From NCBI RefSeq assembly GCF_041146395.1, contig NC_090997.1, positions 34,079,501-34,143,500 of the forward strand: a stretch of 64,000 nucleotides of DNA, read 5' to 3'. Positions 48,635 to 60,579 of the stretch are shown piece by piece. Within the stretch, counting starts at the first letter, position 1, and the number at the start of each line of letters is the position of its first letter. The notes under the pieces are model-generated. The model saw nothing but the letters and a program-made list of their open reading frames with translations, did no database searches and was not told the DNA's origin. The translations under genes and the position numbers were made by a program. This DNA is from Eulemur rufifrons. Taxonomy: Eukaryota > Chordata > Mammalia > Primates > Lemuridae.

Positions 48635-51600
48635 GAGAATCCGATTTTTTTTTATTTTTCATTTTTAATTATTATGGGTACATAATAGTTGTACGTATTT
48701 ATAGGGTACATGTCATGTTTTGATACACGCATACAATGTGTATTAACCAAATCAGGGTAATTGGGGTATCCATCACCTCAAGTATTTAACATTTCTTTAT
48801 GTTAGGAACATTCCAATTCCACTCTTGTATTTATTGAACATTCTTAATCCACTATTTTAGTTATTTTAAAGTATACCATAACTTATTTTGACTTTGTAGT
48901 TCTTTGAATCACTTTGTAGTCCTATCAAATATTGTTCATTCTATCTAACTATATGTTTGAACCCATTAACCATCTCCACTTTATCCCGCCATCCCTGCTA
49001 TCCTTCTCAGCCTCTGATAACTACCATTCTACTCTCTGTCTCCATGAGAACAATTGTTTTAATATTTAGCTCCCACATATGGGTGAGAACATGTGAGATA
49101 TGTCTTTCTGTGCTTGGTTTATTTCACTTAAAATGATGTTCTCCAGTTCCATCTATGTTCTTTCAAATGACAGGATTTCATTCTTTTTATGGCTATATAA
49201 TATTGTATTGTATATGTGTAACACAATTGCTTTATCCATTCATTCATTGATGGACACTTAGATTGATTCCAAATTTTGGCTATTGTGAATAGTGCTGTAA
49301 TAAACATGAGAGTGCAGATATTTTTTCAAGATACTGATGCTCTTTCTTTTGGATATATACCTGTCAGTGGAATTGCTGGGTCATATGGTAGTTCTATTTT
49401 TAGTTTTTTAGGGACCTCCATAGTGGTTGCACTAATTTACATTCCCATCAACAGTGGATGAGGGTTCCCCTTTCTCCACATCTTCACCAGCATTCATTAT
49501 TGCCTATCTTTGGATAAAAGCCATTTTAACTGGGATAAGATGATATATCGTTGTAGTTTTGATTTGCATTTCTCTGATGACTAATGATGCTGAGCATTTT
49601 TTCATATACTTCTGGGCCATTTGTATGTCTTCTTTTGAGAAATGTCTATTCAGTCCTTATATAATACATTCTCGTTATTAATGCCTTGTTAGATGGATAG
49701 TTTGCAAATATTTTCTCTCATTCTTTGGGTTGTCTCTTCACATTGTTGATCATTTCCTTTGCTGTGCAGAAGCTTTTTAGCTTAATGTGATCCCATTGGT
49801 CCAATTTTGCTTTGGTTGCCTGTGCTTTAGGGGTATTACTCAAGAAGTCCTTGCCCAGACCAATGTCCTAAAGCATTTCCCCAATATTTTCTTGTAGAAG
49901 TTTCATAGTTTCAGGTCTTAGATTTAAGTCTTTAATCCATTTTTATTTGATTTTTGTACGTGGTGAGAGCTATGGGTCTAGTTTCATTCTTCTGCATATG
50001 GATATCCAGTTTTCCCAGCCACATTTATTGAAAAGACTGTCCTTTCCCCAATATATATTCTTGGCACCCTTGTTGAAGATAAGTTCACTATAGATGTGTG
50101 CACTTATTTCTGGTTCTCTATCCTGTTCCATTGGTCTATGTGTCTCTTTTTATGCCAGTACCATGCTGTTTTGGTTACTACAGCTAGTATAATTTGAAGT
50201 CAGCTAATGTGATTCCTCCAGTTTTGTTCCTTTTGCTCAGGATGGTTTTGGTTATTCTGTGGTTCCACATAAATTTTAGGATTATTTTTTCTATTTCTGT
50301 GAAGAATGCCGTGGTATTTTGATGGGGATTGCAGTGAATCTGTAGATTGCTTTGGATAGAATGGACATTTTAACAATATTGCTTCTTCTAATCCATGAGC
50401 ATGGAATATCTTTCCATTTTTCTTTTCTTTTCTTTCTTTGTTTCTTTTTCCCCCCCCTCTTCAACTTTAATCAGTGTTTTATAGTTTTCACTGTAGAAAT
50501 CTTTCACTTCTTTGGTTCACTTTGTTGGTTAAGTGTATTCCTAGGTATTTTATTTTATTTGTAGCTATTGTAAATGGGATTACTTTCTTGGCTTTTCTTT
50601 CATATTGTTTACATTTGGCATATAGAAATGCTACTGACTTTTGTATGTTGACTTTGTATTCTGCAACTTTACTGAATTTGTTTATAAGTTTAATAGTTTT
50701 TTTGCAGTCTTTAGGTTTCTCTAGCTATAAGATAACATTGTCTGCAAACAAAGATAATTAGACTTCTTTCTTTCCAATTCGGATGCCCTTTATTTTTTTC
50801 TCTTGTCTGATTGCTCTAGCTAGAACTTCCAGGAGTATGTTGAATAACAGTGGTGAAAGTGGGAATGTTTTGTCTCATATCTTAGAGGAAAGGCTTTCAG
50901 TTTTTCCCCATTCAGTATGATGCTAGCCTTGGGTCTGTCTTGTATGACTTTTACTGTGTTGAGACATGTTCCTTGTATACCAGTTTTTTGAGAGTTTTTA
51001 TCATGAAGGGATGTTGAATTTTATCAAATGCTTTTTCAACATAAATTGAAATGATCATATGGTTTTTGTCCTTTGTTCTGTTGATAGGATGTTAATACAT
51101 TGATTGATTTGTGTATGTTAAACCATACTTGCATCCCTGGGATGAATCCCACTTGATCATGGTGAATAATCTTTTTAATGTGTTGTTGAATTCAGTTTGC
51201 TAATATTTTTTGAGGATTTTTGAATCTATGTTCATCAGAGATATTGGCCTAGAGTTTTCTCTTTTTTCATCATGTCTTTGTCTGGTTTTGGTATCAGGAT
51301 CACACCAGTCTCTTAGAATGGGTTTAGAAATATTCCCTCCTCCATGGTTTTGGGGGTTTTTTTGTTTGTTTTTTGTGTTTTTTTTTTGTTTTGTTTTGTT
51401 TTGTTTTGGAATAGCTTAAGTAAGATTGGCATTAGTTCATCTTTAAATGCTTTGTAGAATTCAGCAGTGAAGCCATCAGGTCCTGGGCTTTTTTTGGTGG
51501 GAGACTTTTTATTACTGCTTCTATCTCATTATTTGTTATTGGTTTATTCAGGTTTTGGATTTCATCCCGGTTCAACTTGGTAGGTTGTATGTGTCTAGGA

Positions 51601-52588
51601 ATTTATACATTTCTTCTAGGTTTTCCCATTTATTGGCATGTCATTGCTCATAGTAGTCTCTAATGATCCTTTGAATTTCTGCAGTGTCAGTTTTAATGTC
51701 TCCTTTTTCATCTCTGATTTTATTTATTTGGGTCTTTCTTTTTTTCTTAGTCTGGCTAAAGGTTTGTCAATTTTGTTTATCTTTTCAGAAAACCAATTTT
51801 TGCTTTTGTTGATCTTGTATATTTTTTTGTTTTATTTTTCTTTATTTCTACTCTGATCTTTATCATTTATTTTCTTCTACTAATTTTTGGATTGGTTTGC
51901 TCTTTTTTTCCTAGTGCTTTAAAATTCATCATTAGGTTGTTTATTTGAAGCTTTTCTACTTTTTTGATGTAGGTACTTATTGCTATAAACTTTTCTCATA
52001 GTAGTGCTTTTTCTGTATCTCATAGGTTTTGATATGTTGTGTTTTAATTTTCATTTTATTTGAGAAATTTTTTAATTTCCTTCTTACTCTCTTCACTGGT
52101 CATTCAGGAGCACATTGTTTAATTTCGATGTGTTTGTATAGTTTCCATTGTTCCTCTTGTTATTGATTTCTAGTTTTATTCCATTGTTGTCAGAGAAAAT
52201 CCTTGATATAATTTCAGGTTTTTGAATTTTTTAAGACTTATTTTGTGGCCTAACATATGATCTATCCTTGAGAATAATCCATGAGCTGACTTGACAAATG
52301 AACATGTATTCTGTAGCTACTGGATGAAACATTCTATAAATATCTATTAGGTTCATTTGGTCTATAGTTCAGATTATATCCAATGTTTGTTTGCTGATTT
52401 TCTGTCTGAATGATCTGTCCAATGCCAAACGTGGGGTGTTGAGGTCTCCAACAATTATTACATTGGTATCTATCTCTCTCTTTAGCTCTGATAACATTTG
52501 CTTTATATGTCTGGATGCTCCAGTGTTGGGTGCATATATATGTGGAATTGTTATATCCTCTTGCTGATTTGACCCTGAGAATCGGATT
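48635..52588 (-). mobile_element. L1, 3.9 kb, 5'-truncated, antisense
   Basis: Element 48647-52576. The low end is the antisense poly-A (T-run) and 3' UTR ('atttatagggtacatgtcat', 'cagggtaattggggtatcca'). ORF2 then runs backwards through the C-terminal region, thumb, RT (antisense of the polymerase region near 50.7-51.3 kb), and stops within the endonuclease domain near the antisense of the 'GDLNTP' motif at about 52436. GAGAATCCGATT (48635-48646) and GAGAATCGGATT (52577-52588) are a 12-bp target duplication with one mismatch. ORF2 carries many frameshifts and small deletions and is dead. It belongs to the L1MA/L1P-like group. An internal (TTTTG)n expansion lies at 51390-51407. Confidence 0.95.
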
Positions 52589-53341
52589 CAAATGCTAGGA
52601 AATTCTGATACTTTTCCTTGGCTTGTCTTTAACCTTCAGGTATTCATTTTTCTAAAATTCAATACTTCTCACATTTGAGAGTTTTGAAGTAATTATGCTA
52701 AAGTATGAGCATATTGTTGTTATTCTTTTCTTCTCTTTTTATCAGCATACTTCACACACATTCTAGGGATGGTTTAACTCATTTCTCTGCATTCTGCTGG
52801 GTTGATGTTGATTATGAGGTGTCTTTCCAAGGAATAGAGGGAAGTTTGACAACAGCATATGCATTATTGTAGGAGCTTTATGGTCTTTCATTTTGGAGGC
52901 AACATTTATTTTTTTCATGTGGGAAAAATAGATCTATATCCCATTTTATTTTCAGCTTGCTTTAGATAGAGAGTTTTAATGTGACTAACAAGTTATGACT
53001 CATGCATTTGTTGGTCTGTAATTAATTACAGGCCTAAGACTCATCAGAAACCCACTCTTCTGTGAGATTTCCAGCAGTTGTGAGTCTTACGTTCACCAAT
53101 CTTCCTTCTCTACCCTTAAGGTGTGTCTAATAATCATTGTCTGATGAGCTACTGAAAATAAGAACAGTATCTATGCTCTGCACTTCTCAAAATGTTTAAC
53201 AAGATGAATTTTCCTCTTACATTGTTTTTATCTATTTACTTATCCCATCATTTCTTTCTAAAACAGTTGATGCCACCTGTTCTCAAATGAACGTGTTTTT
53301 TCTGGGCATACTGTCTTTGTAAAACAAAATGAGAAATTATA
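52589..53341. other. Non-coding spacer
   Basis: No gene or named repeat seen between the L1 and the direct duplication. Confidence 0.5.
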
Positions 53342-53617
53342 ACATGAAAAAAACCTGATAAGACTACTTTTTCTACTGAGTTCAGGCTCTATTATTAATA
53401 AAAATCCCTGAAGCATCCATTGTTGGATTTTATAGACTTCTCTTAAAAATTCAGAGCCAAAACCTTAAAGGCTTAAGAAAAGAAAGAAAAAAGAAGAAAG
53501 AGTCCAATATAAAACAAAAACACTTGGAATAGAGCTGACTTGGAAAGAAAGAAGAAATCATCAGCGTGGAACATTTGCAAGCAAAAATGAGAGAGAACAT
53601 CATAAAGAGAGCGTCGT
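53342..53617 (+). repeat. Direct duplication of unknown origin, copy A
   Basis: Parallels 54523-54795 over about 270 bp in the same orientation. Shared words include 'attgttggattttata', 'cttaaaggctt'/'ttaaaggctt', 'gtccaatat', 'acacttgg' and 'gagctgact'. Clearly homologous though diverged. An Alu is inserted right at its 3' end. The source may be an unrecognised repeat or an old local duplication. Confidence 0.75.
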
Positions 53618-53917
53618 GGCTGGGCACAGTGGCTCATGCCTGTAATCCTAGCACTCTGGGAGGCCGAGGCTGGAGAATCACTTGAGGTCAGGAGTTTGAG
53701 ACCAGCCTACGCAAGAGCGAGACCCCATCTCTACTAAAAATAGAAAAAAAAATTAGCCGGGCATGGTGGCTTGCTCCTGTAGTTCCAGCTACTCGGGAGG
53801 CTGAGGCAGGAGGATCATTTGAGCCCAGGAGTTTGAGGTTGCTATGAGCTAGGCTGACACCAGGGCACTCACTCTAGCCCAGACAACAAAGCAAGACTCT
53901 ATCTCAAAAAAAAAAAA
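53618..53917 (+). mobile_element. Alu SINE
   Basis: Left arm GGCTGGGCACAGTGGCTCAT, 'gtttgagaccagcctacgca', middle A-rich linker of ordinary length, right arm 'ttagccgggcatggtggctt', the lemur-like 'gagctaggctgacaccaggg' segment, and a 12-A tail. No clean target duplication: AAAGAGAG before the element resembles the (AG)n after the tail, but that is low complexity. Confidence 0.94.
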
Positions 53918-54522
53918 GAGAGAGAGAGAATATGCACAGAAGCCGGGGGTACAAAAGAACTGAACAGAAAATCTTCCATTGCAACCTGCAGAAAAATCCC
54001 ATGCTGCAGCTCATCCCATAGCAGCCAAAGGGTGACAATAAGAGGAGACTACTAGGCAGTCACCTGGGCTGCCGTAAAAGATAAGGAAGTGGAGAGAACA
54101 AAGAACACAAAAGTCTGGAACCCATAATAAGGAAGATTAAGAAGTGGGGGGGGGGACTTAAAATATGTGCTTAAAAGCACAAGTAAGGCTGAATAAAGTA
54201 AAAGTTGCTGCTGAAAGGATGTCATTACTAAAATTAAATGTAACTATATATTATATAACGATTACCACGGTTATTTCTTGATGCATATTAAGAATTGATA
54301 CCTTTAAGGGCATATACAATGGGTCTTCTTCAGTTTCTCAGTATTTATACAATGAGATAAATCCCTGCCACATCAAGTAGATGCTTGAAGATATGACTTA
54401 GTGTAAAATTCTTGATACATATAGAACAACTAAGGTTTGAATTCTTTGACCAGAAGTTTTCACACTGTGATTAGAACAGTGTTTTTGCCTGAAGATACTC
54501 CTAAATCCAGCACATAACCTAC
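53918..54522. other. Non-coding spacer
   Basis: Includes an (AG)n after the Alu tail and a G10 run near 54147. No gene seen. Confidence 0.5.
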
Positions 54523-54795
54523 AGCATAAAAAATCCTGATAAGAGTACTTACCCTGCTAAACTCATGCTCTATTAAAAATCCTTGAATCTTCTATTGTTG
54601 GATTTTATACACTCCTCTTGAAGTTCAGAGCAAAAACCTTTTAAAGGCTTGAAGAAAAGACAGCAAAATAAAAAAGAAAGAAGTCCAATATGAAACAAAT
54701 ACACTTGGGATGGAGCTGACTCAGAAATAAAGAAGTCATTAGAATAGAGCAGTGCAAGCAACATTAACAGATAATATCAGAAAGAGCATTGTCTA
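54523..54795 (+). repeat. Direct duplication of unknown origin, copy B
   Basis: Second copy of the 53342-53617 unit, about 1.18 kb downstream in the same orientation, with small indels. The antisense open frame 54573-54764 has no motif and lies inside it. Confidence 0.75.
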
Positions 54796-54974
54796 CGCAT
54801 AGAGGGTCCATCCTCAGGGATACGGCTCCCCACTTGCCTTTTGATATGTTCAAGTGAATTTCTGAAACCATGTATAATGTTGAGTTTGTAGCAATAGGCA
54901 ACCATTACATGAATTCAATAGGAGATATTTAAATTTTTAAAATTTAGGCCACAGCTGGGATATCATAATAATTA

Positions 54975-55125
54975 TTACACTCCTACTCCTCTCTTACCAC
55001 ATACAAGTCACTTCTCTCAGCCTCAGCTTCCCCATCTGTAAAATGAAATAACAATAATGGCAAACTCATAACATAATGGTGAAGAATTATATGAGACAAT
55101 AAGTATAGAGCATTTATCAGAACAA
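54975..55125 (+). repeat. MIR SINE, sense
   Basis: 'caagtcacttctctcagcct', 'cttccccatctgtaaaatga' and 'gaagaattatatgagacaat' are in MIR order. Confidence 0.85.
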
Positions 55126-55853
55126 CTAGACAATTTTTAAACTAGAAATGATTCAACACATTAGCTTTTATTACTTTTAACTTGTTAGCTTCTCAAGTGC
55201 AGGGTCCATTTCAATTTAGACCACCTTTGTGTGTACAGCAGCTAACTCAGTGCATGAGTGCATAGTGAATAATAGCAACTGAATAATATTCCTTGGCTGA
55301 ATAAATTATTACATGGTAAGAAGCAGTTCCTACACTCAGGATGAACACAATCAACTAAAAGAGAGAAAATTTAATTGACATTTACAAACGAATGTACTAA
55401 ATATTATAATATGGGAAATTTGGAACAATGTAAGAGAGACTTATCTTTCTAACATTATGATTGAACAGGTACTCTGAAAATCCTTCTTATAACATCACCT
55501 AAAAAATGCATAGCTGAGCTTACTAGAAAATAAGGGAGCTCCTCAAAGACCTAAGTTAAGGAGAAATCCTGAATCCAGAGAGAAGGCAGTTGGCATGTGC
55601 CATGTGCTTCTGCCAGTGCCTGGTGGCCTACAGCTTAGATCACACAGGAGCAGGGGAAGAAAGCGAGCCTAGGGAGCTGGTGAGAGTGTCCCAAGTGAAG
55701 CAAAAACTGTTTTGAGAATTATTGCCACATATAAATAGTAAAATGGGATGGAGGAACCACCTTACAAAATGAGAGACTAAAGAAACCAATCTATCTTGAC
55801 CTTGGCTCTCACTGGAGGGAGGAAAAAATCCCCACTGATAACTACAAGCCTCC
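55126..55853. other. Non-coding spacer
   Basis: No gene or named repeat seen. Confidence 0.45.
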
Positions 55854-55921
55854 TCTTACATGTGTGTTCCCCCAAACCTAAGCTCACATCTCACACAAGT
55901 AAAAGAAAACCCTCTCTAGGT
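55854..55921 (+). repeat. Direct repeat R1, first copy
   Basis: 'cctaagctcacatctcacac' plus flanking text recurs at 56809-56872 with about 80 percent agreement over 65 bp by eye. It brackets an A-rich LINE-like segment. Confidence 0.65.
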
Positions 55922-56808
55922 GAATACACCTTACTCCAGGACTCCAAGACTTCTCACAGGTAATACCCAAAGAGCATGAGCTAAATGAGTGAGAGTTAGC
56001 AAAAGAAACAAATGACAGAATCAGGCCATTAAAAAATTTTAGATATTGTACCAAGCAGTTTCAGAACATAAAATAGGCAAGTAACATCGTAAAGAAATAA
56101 AAGAGCATTCCACAAATATGAGTGAGGAACAGGGGAACATTAGAAATACCCGGGCATAATATTTGAAAGGAGAATGAATATAACTTCTAGAAATTATAGT
56201 GTGTTTGTGTGTGTGTAGTAAAATATTAGACAGTGTGAAGAATTAGTGAAGTCTAGACATGAAGAAATTAGCCAGAAAAGGATGAAAAATGTGAAAGAGA
56301 TGTTAAAAGCTACATTTAATCAGAATTCCAGAAAGAATAAATAATATGGGAAAGAGGAAATATTTCAGAACATGATTGTCGAGAAATTTCTAGAAGTGAA
56401 GAAACACACCAGTTATCCGGTTCCAGCAACCAAATTTATCCCAAAGTGGATTAATAAAAATAAATCCATATGCACCATAGACTAACTGTAGAACACAGAA
56501 AATTCTTATAAGAAGCTAGAGAAAAAAGCAAATAACCTAATAAAGAATGACAATTAGACCAACAATTGACTTCTCAACAGCAACAATGGAATACAGAAAA
56601 CAGTGAAATAATTAAAGTTCTGAGACATAAATTACTGACAAGTATAATTATATGTCTTTCAAGAACAAAGCAAAACAAATTCATTTTCAGCCATTCCAAA
56701 AAATAAATATAAAAAACTACAACTAAAGAATTACCAAGAAACCCTCACACATGTATTTTCCTAAAAGATATACTTAAAGAAAAAGGGCGAATTATCCCAG
56801 AAGGGATG

Positions 56809-56872
56809 TCTTACATGTTCCCACAAAACCTAAGCTCACACCTCACATAAGCAAAGGAAAATCCTCCCTGGT
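56809..56872 (+). repeat. Direct repeat R1, second copy
   Basis: 'cctaagctcacacctcacat' and flanks match 55854-55921. Spacing is about 955 bp. Confidence 0.65.
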
Positions 56873-56877
56873 ATTTT

Positions 56878-56901
56878 CTGTCAATTTCAAGAAATTGACA
56901 G
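56878..56901. repeat. Perfect 11-bp inverted repeat
   Basis: CTGTCAATTTC and GAAATTGACAG are exact reverse complements separated by AA. Its right arm overlaps the start of direct repeat R2. Function unknown. Confidence 0.9.
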
Positions 56902-56926
56902 TTCTTGTTTTATTCACTAAGACTTT
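56889..56926 (+). repeat. Direct repeat R2, first copy
   Basis: 'aagaaattgacagttcttg' and following 'tattcactaagactt' recur at 57782-57819 ('aagaaattgacaaatcttg', 'tattcaccaagactt'). Confidence 0.65.
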
Positions 56927-57781
56927 CTTATCTGAAAGATGAGAAGGAATGGTGAATGTGATCATGTAAATGTAAGCAAATAAATGGAAAAATCTAATTA
57001 TCATCATCGTGTTAAAATCTACTGAAAACCAATAGCAAATAAATTTTGAGGGTATTATCAGAATAAAAATGTTGCAAGGAAGAAGGAAAAAATTCCTCAA
57101 GAGATGAAAGAAAGTATGATGAACAAAGAAAAGAGTAAACACAGAGAGAAATCTAAACAAACAAAATGATAGAAAATAATATTTAATTTGCTTGTTAAAC
57201 AAAACACCTAAAAAGCTGGGCAACAGTATATCAGTTGTTGATAGTAAATTAACATGTTCAAAGGTCCTTGTATTATTCCAAAAGAGGGTAAATATATTAA
57301 ATAAATTTAAACTTTAAGATATATTTTATATGTATATATATATTAGAAATTAGAATAAACACTAAAATCATAGAATTCAAGAGTACAGTGCCAAAACTAG
57401 TAGACAGGAAAACTAAGAAGAGAAAGAAAAATATCTAATTAGCTCAAAAAGACTGAAAGGAGAAAATTAGAAAAAGCACAAATATACTGTTAACCTAAGA
57501 AGTGAAAATTGGCTTAATACTCAAATTAAAAGGCAAAGATTGACAGATAATAGATTTTTTAACTAACTATATTATGTTTAGAATAGGCCCACTCAAAAAT
57601 ATAACACACTAATATTGAAAATAAAATTGTGAGAAAACATATACCAAGAAAACTAACCAGAGGAAGTTGATACAGCTATATTAAAAGCAACAAAATAAAA
57701 TTTAAGACAAAAAAAAATATTGTCAAAGATAAAGAGGGTTAACGTAGAAAATAAAATATTAAAATTTGTCAGAACCACAAG

Positions 57782-57819
57782 AAGAAATTGACAAATCTTG
57801 TGTTATTCACCAAGACTTG
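57782..57819 (+). repeat. Direct repeat R2, second copy
   Basis: Matches 56889-56926 at about 33 of 38 positions by eye; spacing about 893 bp. Confidence 0.65.
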
Positions 57820-57859
57820 GTGCTAAGTCTTGCTGTGCTAAGAAGTAGAGGGTAAGTTA

Positions 57860-58200
57860 ATGCATTCCAGGGAGTACAAGGAAGGCTCTCAGAAAAGTTG
57901 GTATTTGCGTCGGGACTCAAGGGATCCTGGAACTTGGCCAGATAAATAAGGTGGAACCAATAAAGGAAAATAAGCACACAGACACAGAGACCATAGCATT
58001 TTTGGAAAGCCACAAGTACTTTGATATGACTCTGTGCACAGAGGGCAGGTAATAATGAGGAGAAAACGAAGAACTAAAGTAGAAGTTTTATGCACTGTTA
58101 GGAAAAAAACATGGAAAATCACTGCTGCATCTTAAGCAGATGAGAGTCATTATCAAATTTTTAATTTGAGACCAGTAATTCTGGTGGCGCTGAGCATAAT
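57860..58200 (-). mobile_element. L2-like LINE fragment, antisense
   Basis: 'cttaagcagatgagagtcat' and 'gagaccagtaattctggtgg' parallel the antisense L2 text 'ttaagcaggggagtgacatg...cactctgg'. 'ggaaggctctcagaaaagtt' fits the upstream part. Diverged. Confidence 0.5.
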
Positions 58201-58454
58201 GGCTTACTGGGGATCCAGACTGAGTCTGTGATGAACCATGTATCGCTCTGGTCTCAGAATCAGGGGATAATGAAATAGTGACAACAGCTATAAAACCAAA
58301 TGAAGTCCTTCCACATGATGTGGGCCTGACTGCTATCTGGAGTGCCCAGAGAATAACAGCATCTGGTTTGCCCTAGTGTTGGTGAATAACCATCACAGCC
58401 AAATATAAGGATGTCTTGCTCTCCTTGCCATAGTGCATTTGTGAATAGTTCTTC

Positions 58455-59045
58455 ATTCACCCGTCTTTTTATTCATTTGATATTTACTGAGCAAACTACT
58501 GTTGGGCATACATTTGTAGGCATTGGGGATACAGCACTGGGCAAAAGAAAAAAAAAAATCCAGGCCTTCATGGAGCCCATATTCTGTGTGTATGGCTGAG
58601 TCTGTTTTTGTCTGCCTGTATGTGTATAGGAAGATACAGACAAAAAACACAATGCATAAGTAAATTATACAGGATATTAGAAAGTAATAAATACTATGGA
58701 CAAATAGAAGAGGGTAAGGTAAATGGAGAGTGCCTGAGCAAAGAGATTAGTCTTAAGTATGTGATCATGAAGAGGCTTGTTAAGGTAGTATCTGAACTAG
58801 GACTTGAAGGCAATGAGGAAGTGGACCATGCCACTATTGAAGGAAGAGTATTTCAGGCAGAAGCAACAATAAAGGTAAAGACCCTGGGGTGTGATTGTGC
58901 CTGGTATGTTGAAGACCGTCAAGGAAGTCACAGAGGCAGAGGGATAGAACCAGGAGCAGTTGTAGAGATGTCACTCTGGGGGAGAGGATAAGATAGGACC
59001 TTGGAATCTTGGAAGCCACCAGAAAGCTTTGAGCAGAGAATTGCT
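58455..59045 (-). mobile_element. L2 LINE 3' fragment, antisense
   Basis: 'attcatttgatatttactga', 'ggcattggggatacagcact', 'gccttcatggagcccatatt', 'gtaaattatacaggatatta', 'gtatttcaggcagaagcaac' and 'aaagaccctggggtgtgatt' reproduce the antisense L2 3' region in order. The 127-codon frame 58608-58991 is antisense L2 and not a gene. Confidence 0.85.
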
Positions 59046-59804
59046 CAACTGCATATAACTCATGCATCTATAGTGTGTGTTAGGAATAGCCTGAGATGTA
59101 TTCAAGTAAAGACTTACATTCTCCCAGCACCCTCCTTTCTTACCATCTTGGTTATTGGAGGTAGAAACTGAAGCAATACTGCCAAGGAGAGACTTGGGCC
59201 ATAGTAAGAGAAACAAACTTACCTTTACTGAGCACCTACTATGTGCCAAGCACCATGCTAGAAATGCTACTCTTTTATCATAATTCAGCAGCAAAATCAG
59301 TCTATCAGGTTTTAATGGCACAAAGAAGTGAGCACATAACACTTTACAGAAATATTTTAAAGACAGTTACCAAATGGTAAGCTACAATTTTTTTAAAAAA
59401 AAAAGTCCCCCCCCCCCCCGCATAAAGAAAAGATAAATGTGTAAGGTGATGGATATCCTAATTACCCTTATTTGATCATTACACATTATGTGAATGTATC
59501 AAAGTATCCCATGTACCCCAGAAATATGTACATCTATTATATATTAAGGAGAAAAAGGTCTCCAGCCCTAGCAGACATTTGCTAAGGGCACTGTGGCTGT
59601 TCGCATCCCTGTATGCAGAAACCTCCATGAGCAGGAAGGGCACAAGGCAGAGAGAAGTGAGTTCAGTCACAGCTGAATAGTGCTGGTCATGTGTCCAGCC
59701 TCCAGGAGGGGGGTCCACTTATCCCTGCCAGCAGTAGCCAGCGTCGCAGAGCCCTCTGCCCAGCGAAGGCAAGATTAGCTCTGAAGCTGGGTTATTTCTC
59801 TTTC
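59046..59804. other. Non-coding spacer with a MIR/L2 scrap
   Basis: A short antisense MIR- or L2-like scrap at 59222-59290 ('actgagcacctactatgtgc'), then a C12 run at about 59407-59418. No gene supported; the antisense frames 58971-59342 and 59479-59718 have no motif. Confidence 0.5.
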
Positions 59805-60125
59805 TTTTTTTAAATTTTATTGAGATATAACTGATGTACAAAAAAAATTGCACATATTTAATGTGTACATGTTGATGTATTTGGACATATGTACATACCT
59901 GTGATACTACCACCACAATCAAGGCACTAAGCATATCCATCATCTCCCAGAATTTCCTTGTGTTCCTTTGTGGATTTGTTTTGTTTTGTTTTATTTTGTT
60001 TTAAGAACACTTTACATACTTTATAATGAGTAATACTACATTGTTAACTATAGGCATTATATTTATCGTACAGTAGATTTCTAGAAATTATTCATCTTAT
60101 ATAACTGAAACTGTATATAGGATTG
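59805..60125 (-). mobile_element. L1 3' UTR fragment, antisense
   Basis: T-rich start, then 'attgagatataactgatgta', 'cacatatttaatgtgtacat', 'caccacaatcaaggcactaa' and 'acattgttaactataggcat', the reverse complement of L1MA/L1MB-type 3' UTR. 5'-truncated. Confidence 0.8.
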
Positions 60126-60579
60126 TTCATTTCTGTGGCAACTCCTCATGCTAAAGAGCTCTTATGTGGGAGGAAGGGAGTTATTAGGTTGCATTAAAAC
60201 AAGCCATTGACAACAGTAGCAGGGTTGTGGGTATGTGGCAGTGGCTGCCACTGTGGGAGGTTGTGTGCCTGGCAGTCATGAACTATGCCAGCACTAGCAC
60301 CATTTGACAGTGAGTAGAATACTAGGGCATACCAGGATCAAAACCATCTTGCCCAGGTTCTTATTCTTGATGCAAATAGATTTGTATTTCAGAAATTATC
60401 AGATGAAAATTTTTATATCTTAACTAAATCAGGGGTCCTGGTGACAAACACTGAACATCAGGAAAGAAGCCAACCATGTGGCCTTTGTACAGAGAACATA
60501 CCTCTCCTAAGAGAATTCTAGTAGTTGGAGCAGAAAGAACTCTAGCCCAGTATCTACGAAACTCCTAAATGAGATTTAA
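60126..60579. other. Non-coding spacer
   Basis: No gene or named repeat identified. Confidence 0.45.

Larger units (their letters stand above)
55940..57780 (+). mobile_element. A-rich LINE remnant, possibly HAL1/L1M-like
   Basis: Strongly A-rich sense-strand text such as 'agaagctagagaaaaaagca', 'caacagcaacaatggaatac', 'gaacaaagcaaaacaaattc' and 'ttttaactaactatattatg' resembles old L1M or HAL1 sequence in sense. No open frame survives. The 126-codon antisense frame 56843-57223 has no motif. Two direct-repeat pairs (R1, R2) and a palindrome complicate its structure. Class assignment is weak. Confidence 0.4.

Noticed and set aside
58608..58991. 127-codon open frame resembling a gene
   Set aside because: It is antisense L2 sequence; antisense L2 often stays open.
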